From Trogon surrucura (taxonomy: Eukaryota; Chordata; Aves; Trogoniformes; Trogonidae): a DNA stretch of 64,000 nt. Positions within the stretch are counted from its first letter, which is position 1. Every line of letters begins with the position of its first letter. The position numbers and the translations under genes are program-made. Below the pieces are notes generated by a model that saw only the letters and a program-made list of their open reading frames with translations, did not search any database and was not told where the DNA came from. The stretch is from NCBI GenBank assembly GCA_020746105.1, contig CM036623.1:4768001-4832000 (forward strand). Direction: 5' to 3'. Below are positions 11,501 through 24,910 of the stretch, piece by piece.

Positions 11501-14500
11501 TACAAATATATTTTGGAGAACTTGGATCATTACTGAAAAATAAAAGAGGGGAAAAAAATGCCTTTGGTGCTCTTTGAGTAGAGGAAGAAAACGTGGGCAC
11601 AGTGTCTTTGACAATGGCTCAGATTCACACTGGTTTTGGAGTTTTTTTCTGTTAGCCTGGAGCTGTTGCATAATATACAGATGTAAAACGGAGGTAAGAG
11701 CTGGATGTCTGTAAACCATGCATATATTATACGCTATCATAGCAATTTCAGGACACAATCCTACTATAACATTGAAAGCCAAGCCTGCACCCCTAATTTT
11801 CATGCATAACTTTTTAACCAATAAACCATATTTTTTAGTATCACCGTCTGCACAAAAGGCTGTATCTACCTGTTTACAGACACCCTGAGAAAAGATCAAT
11901 CGGTTCAGGGACTTTCTTCTCGTTATTTCTTTTTTCTAGTGAAAAACTTTGACTTGAATGCCACTAAAACCTCCAATGCATGTTATTCAATTATATTTCC
12001 CATAACAATTAAGTGTCAATTAAAGCTTAAGGGCTTTTGCAAACATTCCCCTTGCTCGCACAGATTTCCTTTTCTTTGATGGGGATTCTGATTCTCACAT
12101 GTGGAAGCTCTGGGTGAGGCTCGTCAGGACTATTAGCACTCATTAGCCCACTCATGGCCCTGCCAGTCACCTTATTTTCCACAGCAATTATGCCTCTATC
12201 TGCAAAAAAACTAAGAGAAACATTGATGAACAAGTGTATTTAATTTCTAAAAAAAAACTATGCTGTTATGGCAAAATGTTGTCCTGGCTTACTGTGCAGC
12301 GGGGACATGGGCAAAATCCAACAGGTTTTGTCTGACCTTCTGATCTCCTCTTCATATGGGAATACTGGTTTGGTTAAGAGAGCTTCGTCTGCAGCACAGC
12401 AGAACGGAGACAAAATCTGATCCGTAATGTTTGACTAGTAGAGGAGTATTATGCTCATTTTTTTTGGTCTCTCCTTTTTCTAGGAATGAATAAGCGATCA
12501 TGAGGAATCAGGTGCCCCCTACTTTGCCATTTTTTTTAAAAGTAGTAAAATAATTCAGTATCCCTTTTTTTTTTTTCCCCTTAAAAAAGTAAATGTATTG
12601 ATGAATCACTTCAAACAATGCTAATCAACAGTGTGAGAAGACTGCAGGAAAGGACATTGACAGGCGAGGTACTATTACTAATTTATTTGTCTTTTTATGG
12701 TTCAGTTAGAGGAATATCTTAGGGAGTACAGCACATGTCAGTGTTGTCAGATGTTACACAGTAGCCGTCAGAGTTTTGACTGATGTACAAGCATTACCTG
12801 CTCATGTTTGCCCTTCCTTTCTGTCGAGTGCACACAGGTAAGACAGCTTGTTGGTAATTTTTATTTAATGCTTTCAGTATCTGCAGCTGCTCTTTTATTG
12901 AAAGTTCTGACAATGAGAGATTCCACCCACCAAGATTTCCACTGCAAGGGTTTCATCACTTAAACAAGGTTTTCCTCTGGGATTAGAACACAAACTCACA
13001 TTCTTTTTTTTTGATGTCTGGTGATCTCAGCAATTACTATTTACGTTTTAATTTATTAAACTCTGAAAAACTCACATTAAGGAAATAAAATTGCAGAAAT
13101 TAGGGGTACAAATGGCTTTGCACTGCCCAAGAGAAGGCATTTTTCTTTCAATATTTTTTTTTTTTCTCAAAGAGACGTATCTTAAATCTCACTTTAACCA
13201 GAAAAGCACATCCCATTTTGAAGACTTTATGCAGAAAATAATTGCAACTAAGTGTCCAGAGAGGTGTGACTATCACACAGACTGTGATCCTCTCTCAACC
13301 ATATGATTTGAAATCATAGATCAACAATTGCTAGATAAAAAAGAAAGGCATTACTTTTCGGTATGCAAAATCAGATGAAGCCTTTAAGCATAATTCATGA
13401 AATGGCAAGATCTGTTTCTTAATGTAATACGGCAAGAAGCAAAAGCAAGAACATTTCTGAAGAGATCAAAAATAGTCTTATGTTGGGAAGTCCAGTTGGC
13501 TTTGTGACTGACCAGTTCAAGTTGTGATGTAGTTGGTCCAGGGAAGGAAAGGATTTTGCTCCTAGATGTTGAAGTGAAACCTCTTGAACATTTAGAAAGT
13601 CATTCCGGACACCAATACTATAAAAAAAATTTCAGCATACTGTCTTAAAGCTATTTCTCCAGTATTGTTAGCCTGGTGAAGTCTGGGCCTTGAAGGAAAT
13701 GCCCATATGTTCCAAAATGTTTTGAAATACTTTTTTCTAACTGTGGTGTGCGATCTGGAACAGAAATTCCCTTTTGCTGTGTTTGGGTAGTTTCCCTCCA
13801 TTTGTGGACCTTCTCACTCTGTCTTTTCACCTGAGCACCTGGATCCATTCTTTGGTTTGCAAGGGCCAGTGAAGCAGTGAGGAGAAGGGCAGCAATGCCA
13901 CGTACCTTTCTCTTTGCCCACTCGCTCACTTACCAAAAAATTATAAATTGCAGTGTTTTTCAGAGTAAATTTTATTTCTTTTCTTCCAAGTAACATGAAA
14001 ATTAATCTCTAACATGACTTTAAGAAGCCTTTGCTGTAGGATTTTTTTTGTTGTGGATTCTTGGTAGTTGGTCTTTTGTTTGTTTGTTTGGGTTTTCTTT
14101 CTCCTGCAGTCATAGTTTTGTTATTCTGAGACTATATTTGTATCATTGGGAGCTGGTTTTCATTCAAAGGAATATGATTCTGCTGCATCTCTTTGAGGAA
14201 TTATAGCAGCCCTGTGGTTTCTATGAACTCCAGTGTTTTCAGGATATCTGCTGTGAAAAATCATGCATTCACAAGAATTGAAGCTCTCTGGCAATCCCTG
14301 GAGGGAAGCAAGTCTGCATTTTGAAGCTTGAGTAGGAACACTGATGAAATATGTGAGTATTTGTGCACTATGCATGTGCAATACTATAGAAAGATTTATC
14401 CAGTCTCTGTGTTGGTTTTACTAGCAACGTGGGATGAAAATGAGTGGAAGTGTTTATAAAGAATATTAGTGGAATGATACATTAAGATCCTGAATATTTA

Positions 14501-16389
14501 GGATATTGGCAGAATTTGGAGCCACACAAGTAAGAAAGATCAACTTTTATCCAGTTATAGCTCTTGCAGTGCAGAATGGAATTTCTTAATGCTAGCTCCA
14601 TAACCTTAATTTAGTCATAATTTATTGGTATTTACTTAGCAGTCTGAGTTTTCTTCCTCCATGTATAAAAAGCAAAGTCTTGGTAACACAACGTCAAGGG
14701 CAGAATTTGGTCTTGGAGTCTGTCGTTCCTTTCAGAAACAATGTTGTCTTTCATTTTGTAAAACTAGTTAAGGCCCTGATTTTAATCTCTCGTTACAACC
14801 AGCAGTACCTTAACCTAATCTTTGTTCCGCAAAAGTACCTCAGCAAGTGCTTACATTTCACTGAAAGAAATGCAGCATAAGGATATGTTTAATGTCAAGC
14901 ACCAAGTTAAGTATATTTTGGGGAGGAATGAATTTACGTATATGCTTAAGTGCTTTGCTGAAATAAGGCCAACACAGTAAATATATGTAAAGGTAACAGA
15001 ATATAGGAGAAAATCCTGTCTGTGCTGAAAAAACATTCCTAAGAGGAGTGTATCTTTACTGTGGGTGAAAATACAAACTCAAGGACCATCCTCGGCAAAT
15101 TTGAGTGAGCTCTATGTAAGTATATCTCTCTTTTTTTTTTTTTTTTTTTTTTTGTCTTTACTCTTGTAAGCTGCTAAGCACATACTGGTGTTCAGCTGAG
15201 TTGAAATGTAGAGTTTCACATTTTGAAGAACCTTAGTAAAAATGTCTTAGTCTTTTAAAATACTATTTTATTAACAATGATGACAAGTGCAGCATTTTAA
15301 GATGAAAAATTCAGATTTTTCAAATGCATTTTTTCACACTGGAGAGGAGATATTAAAAACTTATCCTTAAGCCATTGCTATTAACCTCATTAAATATATT
15401 TTTTGTAACGTTCATAGGAGGTGCTGACCATGAATATTTTTAGAATTAGATGGTGTGGCAACAGCATGAGTGTACTGTTAGTATATCCTCAATTTCCTAA
15501 AACTGTCTGGAATGTGCCTGAGATTTTACAATAGGATCAATCATTTGTTTTAAGGTTCACTCACTGGTGGCATACAAAAATACGAGTGTTTGTGTTCTGT
15601 GGGTTTTACCAGTATCCCTACCAAGATGTATCATCTCAGCATTTTAGATGGATATTTTTAAGTTTATAAGTTGAAAAGATATTCTACTTGCCTCAACTAA
15701 AAGAGATCCTAGGTCAAATATATTCACAGGTGAAATCTGCCTAGAATGTAATTCAGTTTTTTTTTCTACAGGGAACTTATGTACACAGAAGTTTCCTTGA
15801 TGATGACTAGAAATACTCGTCTTCAAATATATTTGTTATATTATTTGCACATATTTTAATTTGCTTTCTCAGGTCTTTATCACAGTCCATGAGAACCTTT
15901 GGTTTATTTTCTAGAACTGTTTATATCAGATTTAGACAGCAATTGGAATTTTCTTTCACCTTTGATAATGAGGCCTTGATCATCAACACTGGTTGATCAG
16001 TGTAAATGGGGAACCTATATTGCAACTGTGAATGGACTTCATCAGTAGTTGGGAAGACAGTAAACCCTTATTAGGCATGCAAATTCTATCAGTTAGAATT
16101 GTTGTTGTCTTATTGCTTTGACAACTTCACATCGTTCTCTAAAGACAGCTACTTTCTTTAGTTTTGTTTATAGTGTGAGTGATCTGATCTTATATAACTT
16201 CCTGGCTTCGTTTTTCAATGAACAGAGATTTTGAATAACAGAAGAACTGAATTAATACACTGCATTTTCAAACAGCAATGTCCAGAAGAAACAAAACTCA
16301 GAGAATTTAATAAAAAGCCCATGAAGATTTTCTGTGACAAGAAGTTAATGAGCTTTTAATAACAAATGCAAGAGAGAAAAATGTTTAAT
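5511..16389. other. Long AT-rich stretch, no recognised gene
   Basis: About 10.9 kb in which I can support no gene, RNA or clear transposon. ORFs are short (mostly under 100 codons) and look random. The longest reads 11498-11899 on the minus strand and has no recognisable domain. Homopolymer runs occur, most notably T23 at 15131-15153. The length and composition fit a gene desert or a large intron of a bird macrochromosome. Conserved non-coding elements could be present but cannot be seen without an alignment. Confidence 0.55.
15131..15153 (+). repeat. T23 homopolymer
   Basis: Twenty-three uninterrupted T residues preceded by a CTCTC stretch, giving a pyrimidine tract of about 28 nt. It is not attached to a recognisable retroposon in either orientation. 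Confidence 0.9.
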
Positions 16390-17232
16390 TAGCAAGTCTG
16401 CTGATTATACCAAACTAAGAAATGCTGTTGACTCTCTCAAGGGACAGGAGGCCTTCCAGAGGGCTACGATTAATGGGGTGAAATTTAACAAGTCCAACTG
16501 GCAGATTTTGCACCTAGAACCAATTTTACACAAGTGAGAATTGGGAGAGGAGTGGCTGAAGAGCAGCCCTGGAGAAAAGGATCTGGGGGTGCTGTTTGGC
16601 AGCTGCTCAACAGGAATCAGCCATTGACTGACTGCCCTGGCAGCCAAGTGGGCAAACCCCATCCTGGGGTGCATCAAACACAGCATGTCCAACGGGCCAA
16701 AACAGGGGATTGTCCTAGTGTATTCAGTGTTGGTGCAGCCTCACCTCAAGCACTGTGTGCATTTCTGGGTGCCACAATGTAAAAAGGATGAGAAGATCCT
16801 TAAATCTCTCCCAGGGAAGGGCAAAAAAAGCTGGTGAAAGGGCTGGAAGCAATGTCAATGAGGATATGTCTCATTTTGAGAAGAGGAGGCTGAAGGGTGA
16901 CCTCATTGCTCTCTACAGCCCTCTGAGGAGGGGAAGTGGAGAGGGAGCTGCTGTGCTCTTCTCCTGGGTATCCAGTTACAGGTTGAATGGGAATGGTTCA
17001 AACTTGTGTCAGGAGAAGTTCAAAACGGACATTAGGAAGCATTTCTTTCCTGAGAGGGTGATTAAACACTGGAACAGGCTTTCTAGAAAGGCGACCAGTG
17101 CCCTAAGCCTGTCAGTGTTTGAGGTATTTCAACAATGCCCTTATAATACGCTTTAACTTTTGGTCAGCCCCAAAGCGTTCAGGTAGTTGGACTAGATGAT
17201 CATTGTAGGTCCCTTCCAACTAAAATGGGCTA
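16390..17232 (+). mobile_element. CR1 LINE, 5'-truncated and degraded
   Basis: The sequence follows the 3' third of a CR1 element. It begins near the reverse transcriptase catalytic region (a worn copy of the GCTGATGACACCAAACT stretch). It continues through GGAGAAAAGGATCTGGGGGT, ATCCTGGGGTGCATCAAA and AGAAGAGGAGGCTGAAGGGTGA, and ends in the CR1 3' UTR GGACTAGATGATCATTGTAGG...CCCTTCCAACT. Stops and frameshifts break the reading frame, so it cannot be active. The UTR is followed by a tail that has turned into a long pyrimidine repeat (17233-17440). The left border is approximate. Confidence 0.9.
16755..17156 (+). pseudogene. CR1 ORF2 C-terminal remnant
   Basis: A 133-codon open stretch inside the CR1 copy. 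Residues about 42-133 resemble the region after the CR1 reverse transcriptase, with FEKRRLKGDLIALY near the middle and HWNRLSRKA near the end. These correspond to the usual [11 protein letters not shown] and PWNRLPREA patterns. The N-terminal 40 residues are out of frame relative to CR1. It encodes no working protein. Confidence 0.8.
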
Positions 17233-17440
17233 TTCTTCTTCTCTCTTCTTCTCTCCTCTCCTCTTCTCTCTTCTCTCTCTCTTCTTCTCTCTTCTTCTCT
17301 CTTCTTCTCTCTTCTTCTCTCTTCTTCTCTCTTCTTCTCTCTTCTTCTCTCTTCTTCTCTCTTCTTCTCTCTTCTTCTCTCTTCTTCTCTCTTCTTCTCT
17401 CTTTTCTTCTCTCTTCTTCTCTCTTCTCTCCTCTCTTCTT
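17233..17440 (+). repeat. 208-nt pyrimidine tract with 10-bp mirror repeat
   Basis: Every base on the plus strand from 17233 to 17440 is C or T. From 17281 to 17400 there are twelve perfect copies of CTTCTTCTCT, with diverged copies on either side. Read backwards, the unit is a rotation of itself, so the array is a true mirror repeat. Such homopurine-homopyrimidine mirror repeats can form intramolecular triplex (H-DNA). The array sits exactly where the CR1 3' tail should be and probably grew from that tail. The highly charged Arg/Glu/Lys ORFs on the minus strand and the Ser/Leu ORFs on the plus strand are read-through of this repeat. Confidence 0.95.
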
Positions 17441-17677
17441 GAAAAAAAAAGTAAACAAATTAGACTGACAAAATAATAATAGCTGTAAAACATCTGAAAA
17501 TTTATAAGGATACTTTTAAAAGAATCTGTAAAGTCCCAATGGAAAACTACGTGACTCTCAATTTCAGTCCAAAATCCACATGGTCTTGAGTCAATTAAAT
17601 TTACTAGGCTTGCTAGGTTCCACTTTCTGTAACCCGAAAATTGTTAAAAGTTACTGCAGTGACTCCTAACAGAGTCA

Positions 17678-17835
17678 GGAATATGGGATCATGGGACTGG
17701 ATCTCTGAAGGTCATCCAGAGGACATCCTCCTCAAAGTAGAACTGTTTCTATCTGTAGCCTGGGTAAAGTCTTGTCTACGTAGTCTTGTCTGGCTCAACT
17801 CACCCAGGGGCCTCTGCACACATGAGCAGCGAAGT
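17678..17835 (-). mobile_element. Probable degraded CR1 3' end
   Basis: The plus strand reads GGATCTCTGAAGGTCATCCAG, then CCTCCTCAAAGTAGA. This resembles the reverse complement of CR1 3' UTRs (normally GACCTCTGAAGGTCATCTAGTCCAACCCCCTGCTCAAAGCAG). The rest is too diverged to place, and no (ATTCTATG)n tail remains. It is an old fragment. The call is tentative. Confidence 0.5.
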
Positions 17836-20831
17836 TAGTGTAAAACACAGCAGTTGTCTTCATTCAAAAACTCATGGTTAGGGTGCACTTAGCAGGGAAA
17901 CGTAAGATCTTTTAGCTGTCTGAACATACAGGATACAAAGTCATACATATTACCTAACAATAATTGTGTTTATTTTGGGTTTAGTTCAATAGCTTTTTAA
18001 TGTAAAACTCCTAAGTGAGTGAAGAACAGGAACCAGAATCCAGCTTGCTCTCTTTTAGCTTTTAGTATGAAAGATTATTTAGTCTGTGATTTAGTTCAGC
18101 ATAAAGTGATAAGGAATTGTTTGATCACAGAGAAATAATACATAGCATTACTCTTAATATAATCATTATTCCACTGAATTAAAAAAGACTATAGACAATG
18201 GCATGTGTCAAAACAGGACTTCTCCATTACAAATTATTATGTGACTTTATTACATCGTAAGTTGACCCAAAAATCTTAGGTAAGGAATAGTCACTTTAGA
18301 TCTTTGTTAACATTGAAATAAAATTAGAGAAGCATTGCACATTCATTATAATGCTCTCTAAGTAAAATATTTCTTATCCAAAATTTATTTTCATAATAAA
18401 CCTGATAAAGTTTTAATGATTAGCATTTTCCCTGCACCTTGGTGGACTATTTTCATTTAGTCCTGTGTAAATGTCAGCTGACAGCTGATGCTAATACTGG
18501 CAGGAGGAAGGTTGTTCCTATGAAGCAGTGTTGCACTCTGTCGTTAAGGTGTGGCTCAAGGTAAAGGCTAGAAAAATTCTTCAGGAAAGCTGATACAGTA
18601 GGAGAAAACCTGACTGTGATAACCAAAGCCCAATTCTTCTCAGTTGGTAATTAACCACGAAGGTTTCGGGTAGGTTTCCTACCATGTGCACAAAGCTTTT
18701 GTCTTGCTATGCAGACGTACTGCTGCCAAATTAATGTCCAATTTGAAGACTAAGATGAATTTTAATAGCATAAATAATAATAAAAATGTATACTGTGGTC
18801 ATTTTAGGGGAAAATTCTGCTAATTTTCATGCATGTGGCTTTCTCTCTGAGCCCCTTCCTGCTTCTCACAATTATATAGTTCTTTTCCTACTAAGATAAA
18901 TTGTGAGCTCAGAGATCTGTTCTGAAACAGCAGCTGCTGTGATTGGTCTGGGTTTTGCATATCAACATGATCCTGTATTGGTAGCATTTTTTTTTTTATA
19001 ATTCTTTGGGTATATGTCGATTGGGAATATGCCTCTTGATTCCTTTTCCAAGAAGACACCGAGGCAAGCACTGCCAGGAACGCCACAGGCAAGACAGCAG
19101 CAGGGCTCGCAACTTCTGAGGAGAACGGTATTGAGGCAATTCTCTGCCACTCGCACCGTGAAACCAGAATTCAGAGAAGGCCATCTGAAATAATCAAAGG
19201 ATTGAGAAATGATATCTGTAAGCAATGTTAAGAGAGATAAACATGCGTGCTTTTCAGAAGAGCTGGTAGAGTGGGAGGACAGGGAACATGAAAGCATTTT
19301 ACATCGAAACAGCGTGCATAAATAGATAGTCTAAGAGGAAAAAAAAAAATAAAATCTTGATTTCATTAACTGTGGCTCACAAAAGGGATATAAGAGACCA
19401 AAGCCTGCACATCCACTCAGGTGGTGCTATCAAAAGGTGAATGGTATGGAAAAAGAATGATATAAAATACCAGAAGAACAAAATTATTTATGTACAAGTG
19501 TAGAAATATAAAAAACACACGCGCATATATGATATATATAAAATCCTACATTTTGAATTCCCAGAATTGTGGGGTTTACTGTGTTTAACACTGTACTAAA
19601 TATATTTCTCTCAAAAATAATTTAATGTTTCTCTTCTGTTATTTTTTTTTGCATAAAAATGTCTTGTAATAACTTTTCGTTATTGAATAGTTTATAGGTC
19701 TCTTTTTCTATTCTGTTACTAATATTTTCTGTGAAAAAAACCACTTTTAAATTAGTTAAAACTTACAAAATACAGAATGCATAATAAACATTGTGAATAC
19801 AATAGTATAATAAACTTTCACTAGTAGTATTAATGTGGAATGATGAAACCCATATAACTTAAACTCTCATATTATCATTATGTATTTTGATAGCATTTTC
19901 TCTACTACACTTAATTCAGTTTGAAGTCATCCTAGTAAATTAGATTATCATTTGACCAGTAAACAATTTTCAATCTATACAGCTTTTATTAAAAGAGGAA
20001 AAAGCAGTTCTTACATATATCATTTTGATGTGTTATCTTAGATTTTACACTGTTTTATAATGCTAACAATTAAAATTGCAGAAGTCTATCAGTTAAAAAT
20101 TGAAACTCATTTTTTAGTGTGTTTATTTTCCATAGATTGTGATCGATTGTGATTTTAGTGACATTTATTCAACTGAGGAGTTATTGCACATTATCTGTAA
20201 GTATTTCATATCTCAAATTCCAACATCAATGGAAAATGGGTATTGGAATTTACGTTTGTTGCAGGATAAACTGAACAAAGTTCCATTGCTTAAGAGAGGC
20301 CCAGAGTCTTTACTCCCTCTGAATATCTCCTAATGTTATCTGAAATATAGCTATTGCTTCCTGTATGAATATCAACAAAAAAACACCCAATATCCTTAAA
20401 TAAATATTGGAAGGTTATCCTGGGATATAAATGGAGTTCCTTCAGGGTCCATTAGCAACAGTCAAGAACTACGTTCTGCGTATTAGAATTAAAATAATAG
20501 AGAGATGTAAATACATAAGAAAGGAGTTTGGTGTTTTATGTAAGTAAAACCATATAAATGGAATTTTAATAGATATTTACTTGTCTTCCTTCCAATATTT
20601 TAGTAGATGTTGCCTAAAAGGATTTGAACTGGTTTAGGGAAAAAAAAAATCTGAAGTTGATTCTTTATGTAAATTCCTGACTTGAAGAGAGTACAAAGTA
20701 GAGACAGCATTGTTTGTCAATGTCCTCCAGTGATTGTTAGCAATGCATTCTTGCACATATTGTTTCAGACAAAAAATTAGTATTTTGCATTAGCAGAGGA
20801 TAATTAGGCAATAAGATACAAAAGAGAGTAG

Positions 20832-20922
20832 GGTTATCATGAGATAAACACACACATGGGGTGTTATGAGGCACAGCCAAGTATCTGCAATCCCTCCAGG
20901 GTATGATTATCTCATGATAACC
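20832..20922. repeat. Perfect 16-bp inverted repeat with overlapping 9-bp pair
   Basis: GGTTATCATGAGATAA at 20832-20847 is matched exactly in reverse complement at 20907-20922, with a 59-bp spacer. The right arm is itself bracketed by a second perfect pair, CTCCAGGGT (20894-20902) and ACCCTGGAG (20927-20935). The two stems cannot both form fully, so the region has two competing folds. No transposon ends or target duplications were recognised. Confidence 0.85.
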
Positions 20923-23900
20923 GCACACCCTGGAGTTGCCTTATTGCTATTATAAAATATCTTTATTATAGGAAGAAATGCACTTTTTTTGTGCTGAAAG
21001 AAGACGAAGGTGGCAATTTAGAATGCTGAACAGCAGTTTCAGCTGAGCTGTGTGGTTTACATAGATTAATCTATCCCATTGGAATGTTTCCTCAGCCAAA
21101 AAAATGTTCCCTAAATCCAAGCAGTCATAATCTGTAGTGATGTGCAGCTATTTGCGTATTTGACAAATTCCCTCCTTGGTTCTTACACTGTTCGCTTGCC
21201 TGCAAGGTACTCACACAGCAATATGAAGAGATGGAGAAGTGTTAACAGAGTGGTGAACGCTTGGTAATATTACTAAAGTCTGGATTCTTCCGTTTTACTT
21301 TTATGCAAACTCTGGGTAAACTCTGGAAAGCTCCAGAGAGCTGAATAACGCATCTAAAGCTAAGGGAAAACTATTGGGAGAGAGAAATTACGAAGTATAA
21401 ACAACGTCAGTAGGGCTAAAAGCTGGGAAACTGATGAGCCAGGGAAAAGCCAGAAGTCTGTTCCAAGCAGCCCGGTTGTTTTCCTACCAGGCAGAGAGAG
21501 GTGATGCCGTAAGGGGTAAAGGCAGCTGGAGAAATACAGACTGGCCTCTTTGTACGAAATTGGAGCTTTGCCACTGTCTTCAGTGGACCAAGACTTTTAC
21601 CAAGAGAACACTTAACATCAGTCCTGCGCGCACACGTGTGACAGCTTTGTCCCTGTGAACAGCCCCTCCGAGGTTACAGACCTGCTGCCTGTCTTTGTCG
21701 ACACCACTTGGGAATGGAAACAGCTTGGCTGGGTTCATGGTAGACGTTAAACTTATTTAAATAACATGCACAAAGGAAACAAATCTTGTCCCTATATCTG
21801 CATTTTGACAAGTAGTAGATTAGTTGTGGATCCTTTTAGTTGTAGACTCTTCATCAACAGTTGTACCAAAGGATCTATTTTTATTCTGTCATTCCTTTAT
21901 TAATGAAAACCATTGTCGCACATCAGCGCAACAGGAGGAAGTTCGGGAAGCGTTCTGTTTCTGTAAGTTTGTATTATTATCGAACAAATTTTAGGAAGAA
22001 ATAAGCATTGAAATGGCTTATAAATTGTGTGTTAAAATGTAGTCGATATTTGCATTCATGTTTGGGCATAAAAACACACAAAGGAAGCCTTGCAGAATTT
22101 ATTTCTGCCTAGAAACTCGTACTGTGGCCTTCAAAATGTGTCAGCTTTAATTTAAGATTGGTGTTTAATATGGAATATGGAGATCAATGCAATTGATTTG
22201 ATTGAATAAAAAAGTCCTTGTAAGGATATATGGTGCCCATTTTTAAATTCAACAAGCCCAATAATTGGTTTAAATGTAAAAATAAATTGTGTCTAGAGAT
22301 ATCTATCCCAGCCAGGGGTGATGCTTTATTGGTTTTTGCATTTCACTAACTGATGTGCTTTCATGTAAAATCAATATTGTGCAGTCAAATATATTTTGCT
22401 TTGTTGTGTAGTAGGTTCAGTTAGCTAAAATATAATTTTAAATACAGAATACTTAACCTTTATTTTAATGTAAACCTTCTGAGGAGAAATGAAGGAAAAA
22501 TTTAAAGAGACACTTTTAGCTTCCTAAATATTCTATAGAGTCCTTTGCATAATGTATAGATTTTTCATGTGCTTCTCCAGCATTTTAGTTTGCTAACTCT
22601 CAGACTTTTAATTAAGTCCCTAGCCATTCCTCTGAAAGTAATTGCCATCTGTGGAATATTAGACACCGGTTCAAGTGATGCACACAGACCTGCTTAGCAG
22701 AGCTGTGTAAAACTAGACATCATACTTTCTACCTGTACTGAAAGTGAAAATGAATTTGCCTTCAGCTTTTTTTTTTTTTTAGCATACAACGAAGAGAAAA
22801 ATCTATTTTTCTATTTAGTCAGTTGTGACACTTTAAAACCAACTGAAAGCTAGGTTATTTAGAAAAAGCCCACAACCTGTACAACTCTTTATTTTATTTT
22901 ATATTAAATTATTATGTCTTCCTTGCAACAAGGGAGAGATAAGGTCAAAAAGGGAATCTGACATATCTCACTTGATCTCACTTTAAAACTTACTTAAATA
23001 ATCAGTGAAACCCACTGCAACCATCGAAAATTTCAGCAAAGACAGAATGTTAGACAGGAGAATTCTAATGGATACAGTTCATCAGTTCAACGGGATACAG
23101 TCAATACAATTAGTTTAAAATGGCCATAAACATCTGCTGTTTTTCTTAAAGTTTGTACCTCTCTCATCATTAAGAAAAACAGATTATTTGGAAAAGCCGT
23201 TAACATTCAAAGGGGAAATGTTATTTCGAAGATTTATTTCAGTGTGCTTTTGTGATGTAGAGGTTGAAGAAAAGGTATTTTTGCATATGCTATTCTAGGG
23301 AAAAGGACTTTTAGCATCCTTTTGTCCTCAAAATTTCAAATTACAGTGCTCTGTTCTGTTTTTGCTTTCCCTGCTGATGAACAGAGGGATAGGGTGTGTT
23401 TTCCCCTTCTTTTTCCCCTCTCTCAGTCATCTTGAGGAAGTAGGTACAATTCTGTGGTCTGCTTTGCAAAGCTGTAATTATAGAGATCCACGTTTTCACA
23501 TTAAAAAAGTATTTTCTGTGCTATAAAGTTTGCATACAGAAAATTGGTATTTCTGAATAAGCATTTCTTCCAACCCTACAATTCTGAAACAATCAAAAGG
23601 TTAAAAAAAAAAGTAATAGACAAAGTGAATATACATAGTGCTTATTGAATTCAACAGAGCAGAGAAATTTTTCTGGACTAGTGATTTCATAGACCAGTTT
23701 TACACTTTTTGGTCATGTCTTAAAACAATTGAGCACATGCCATAAACATCGAGTCGCTGGAAAATGAAGACTGGTGAACCATTCAGAACCCAGCTGAACT
23801 AATATGTCAGAATGTTATAGCTTCAGAATGTGTGAAGTGAATCCTAAACCTGTTTGCAAGCCATTTTGGTCAAGCAATTTTTAAAAGATATTTGCATAAA

Positions 23901-24769
23901 GGTATACATTCTTTCAAACAAAAAAAAATGACCAGGACATGAAATGATGCTTTTAGAGAGATGTTGCTAAAGAAGGAGAAATAAGCTCGAATCTGTTTAA
24001 ATCAAACCTTTAGCAGTATTTAGGACTATTTGAATAAGGATGCATTATTTGGCTACTTATGCAATTCCATGTGGTTGAGATGTTACACGTCTGTTATTGT
24101 CATCATAGTCTAGAAATTATTTTCCTTCTTGTCTTGGCTATTAAGTAACAAACACAGAAGCTAAGTAGAAAATCTAGACTAATGAGGACAATGATAACTA
24201 GAAAGAAGAATATCTAAATAAATGCCATGAGAAAAAGCATTGCTCATTGCAAAACTGGCTTTTTGAAACAACCTTTTTCAAGGTGTTACAGAATAGCACT
24301 AAAATGGAAGATAACCCCAGAGAACTAAGACTCTTGAGGCAAGTTCTTAAAACTAGCAAAGACAATGAAGTTTGTAAGGGTCTGTGGAAAAGCTAATTAC
24401 TAGGTGGAAAAAACAACGAACCAACAAGAAAATTTTAGAAGAAATCTTTTAGTCTTTTTATTTTCTTTTATTCAACTAACTCCTCTTCATTTGGAGTCCG
24501 TTACACTACATGTTTATATAGTGCCTGTTGTATCGGGTTCTTATTCAGGGTGGGGAGCAAGGCTTAAGGCAAAAGTATATTACAGCTAATAATGTCCTAA
24601 CCGTGGGTCAAGTGGGGCCCACAAGGCATATCCTTCATATAACATAATGTCACAATTGTAAAACCACAAGAAATCCTTCCAGTTGAGCTTGTCTATCACA
24701 CCTATCCACTGAAAATTCCAACAGGAAAGAGATGCCACATTGAAGAGTGTCTCCTACTACCTGCACATA

Positions 24770-24908
24770 ACATCATAGGATGGTTTGTGCTGGAAGGGTC
24801 CTTAAAGATAATCTAGTTCCAAGCCTCCTACCATGGGCAGCGACACCTCCCTCTAGACCAGGTTGCTCAAAGCCTCGTCCAACCTGGCCTGGAACACTGC
24901 CAGGGCTG
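24770..24908 (-). mobile_element. CR1 LINE 3'-end fragment
   Basis: The plus strand carries CATCATAGGATGGTTTG, then GGAAGGGTCCTTAAAGATAATCTAG, CCATGGGCAG and GACCAGGTTGCTCAAAGCC. This is the reverse complement of a standard CR1 3' UTR, with its tail end at the left. Only about 140 bp remain. The 5'-truncated end abuts an LTR fragment of the same orientation. Confidence 0.9.
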
Positions 24909-24910
24909 CT

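Larger units (their letters stand above)
17441..24769. other. AT-rich DNA, no recognised gene
   Basis: No host gene is visible. The stretch includes a likely worn CR1 remnant (about 17678-17835) and a set of short inverted repeats (20832-20935), both listed separately. ORFs are short and unremarkable. Confidence 0.55.

Noticed and set aside
12027..12233. 68-codon minus-strand ORF with a plausible-looking protein composition
   Set aside because: No recognised domain, and flanking sequence gives no splice sites I would trust.
17192..17493. Arg/Glu/Lys-rich and Ser/Leu-rich ORFs on both strands
   Set aside because: They are translations of the 10-bp pyrimidine repeat and exist in several frames only because the repeat lacks stop codons.
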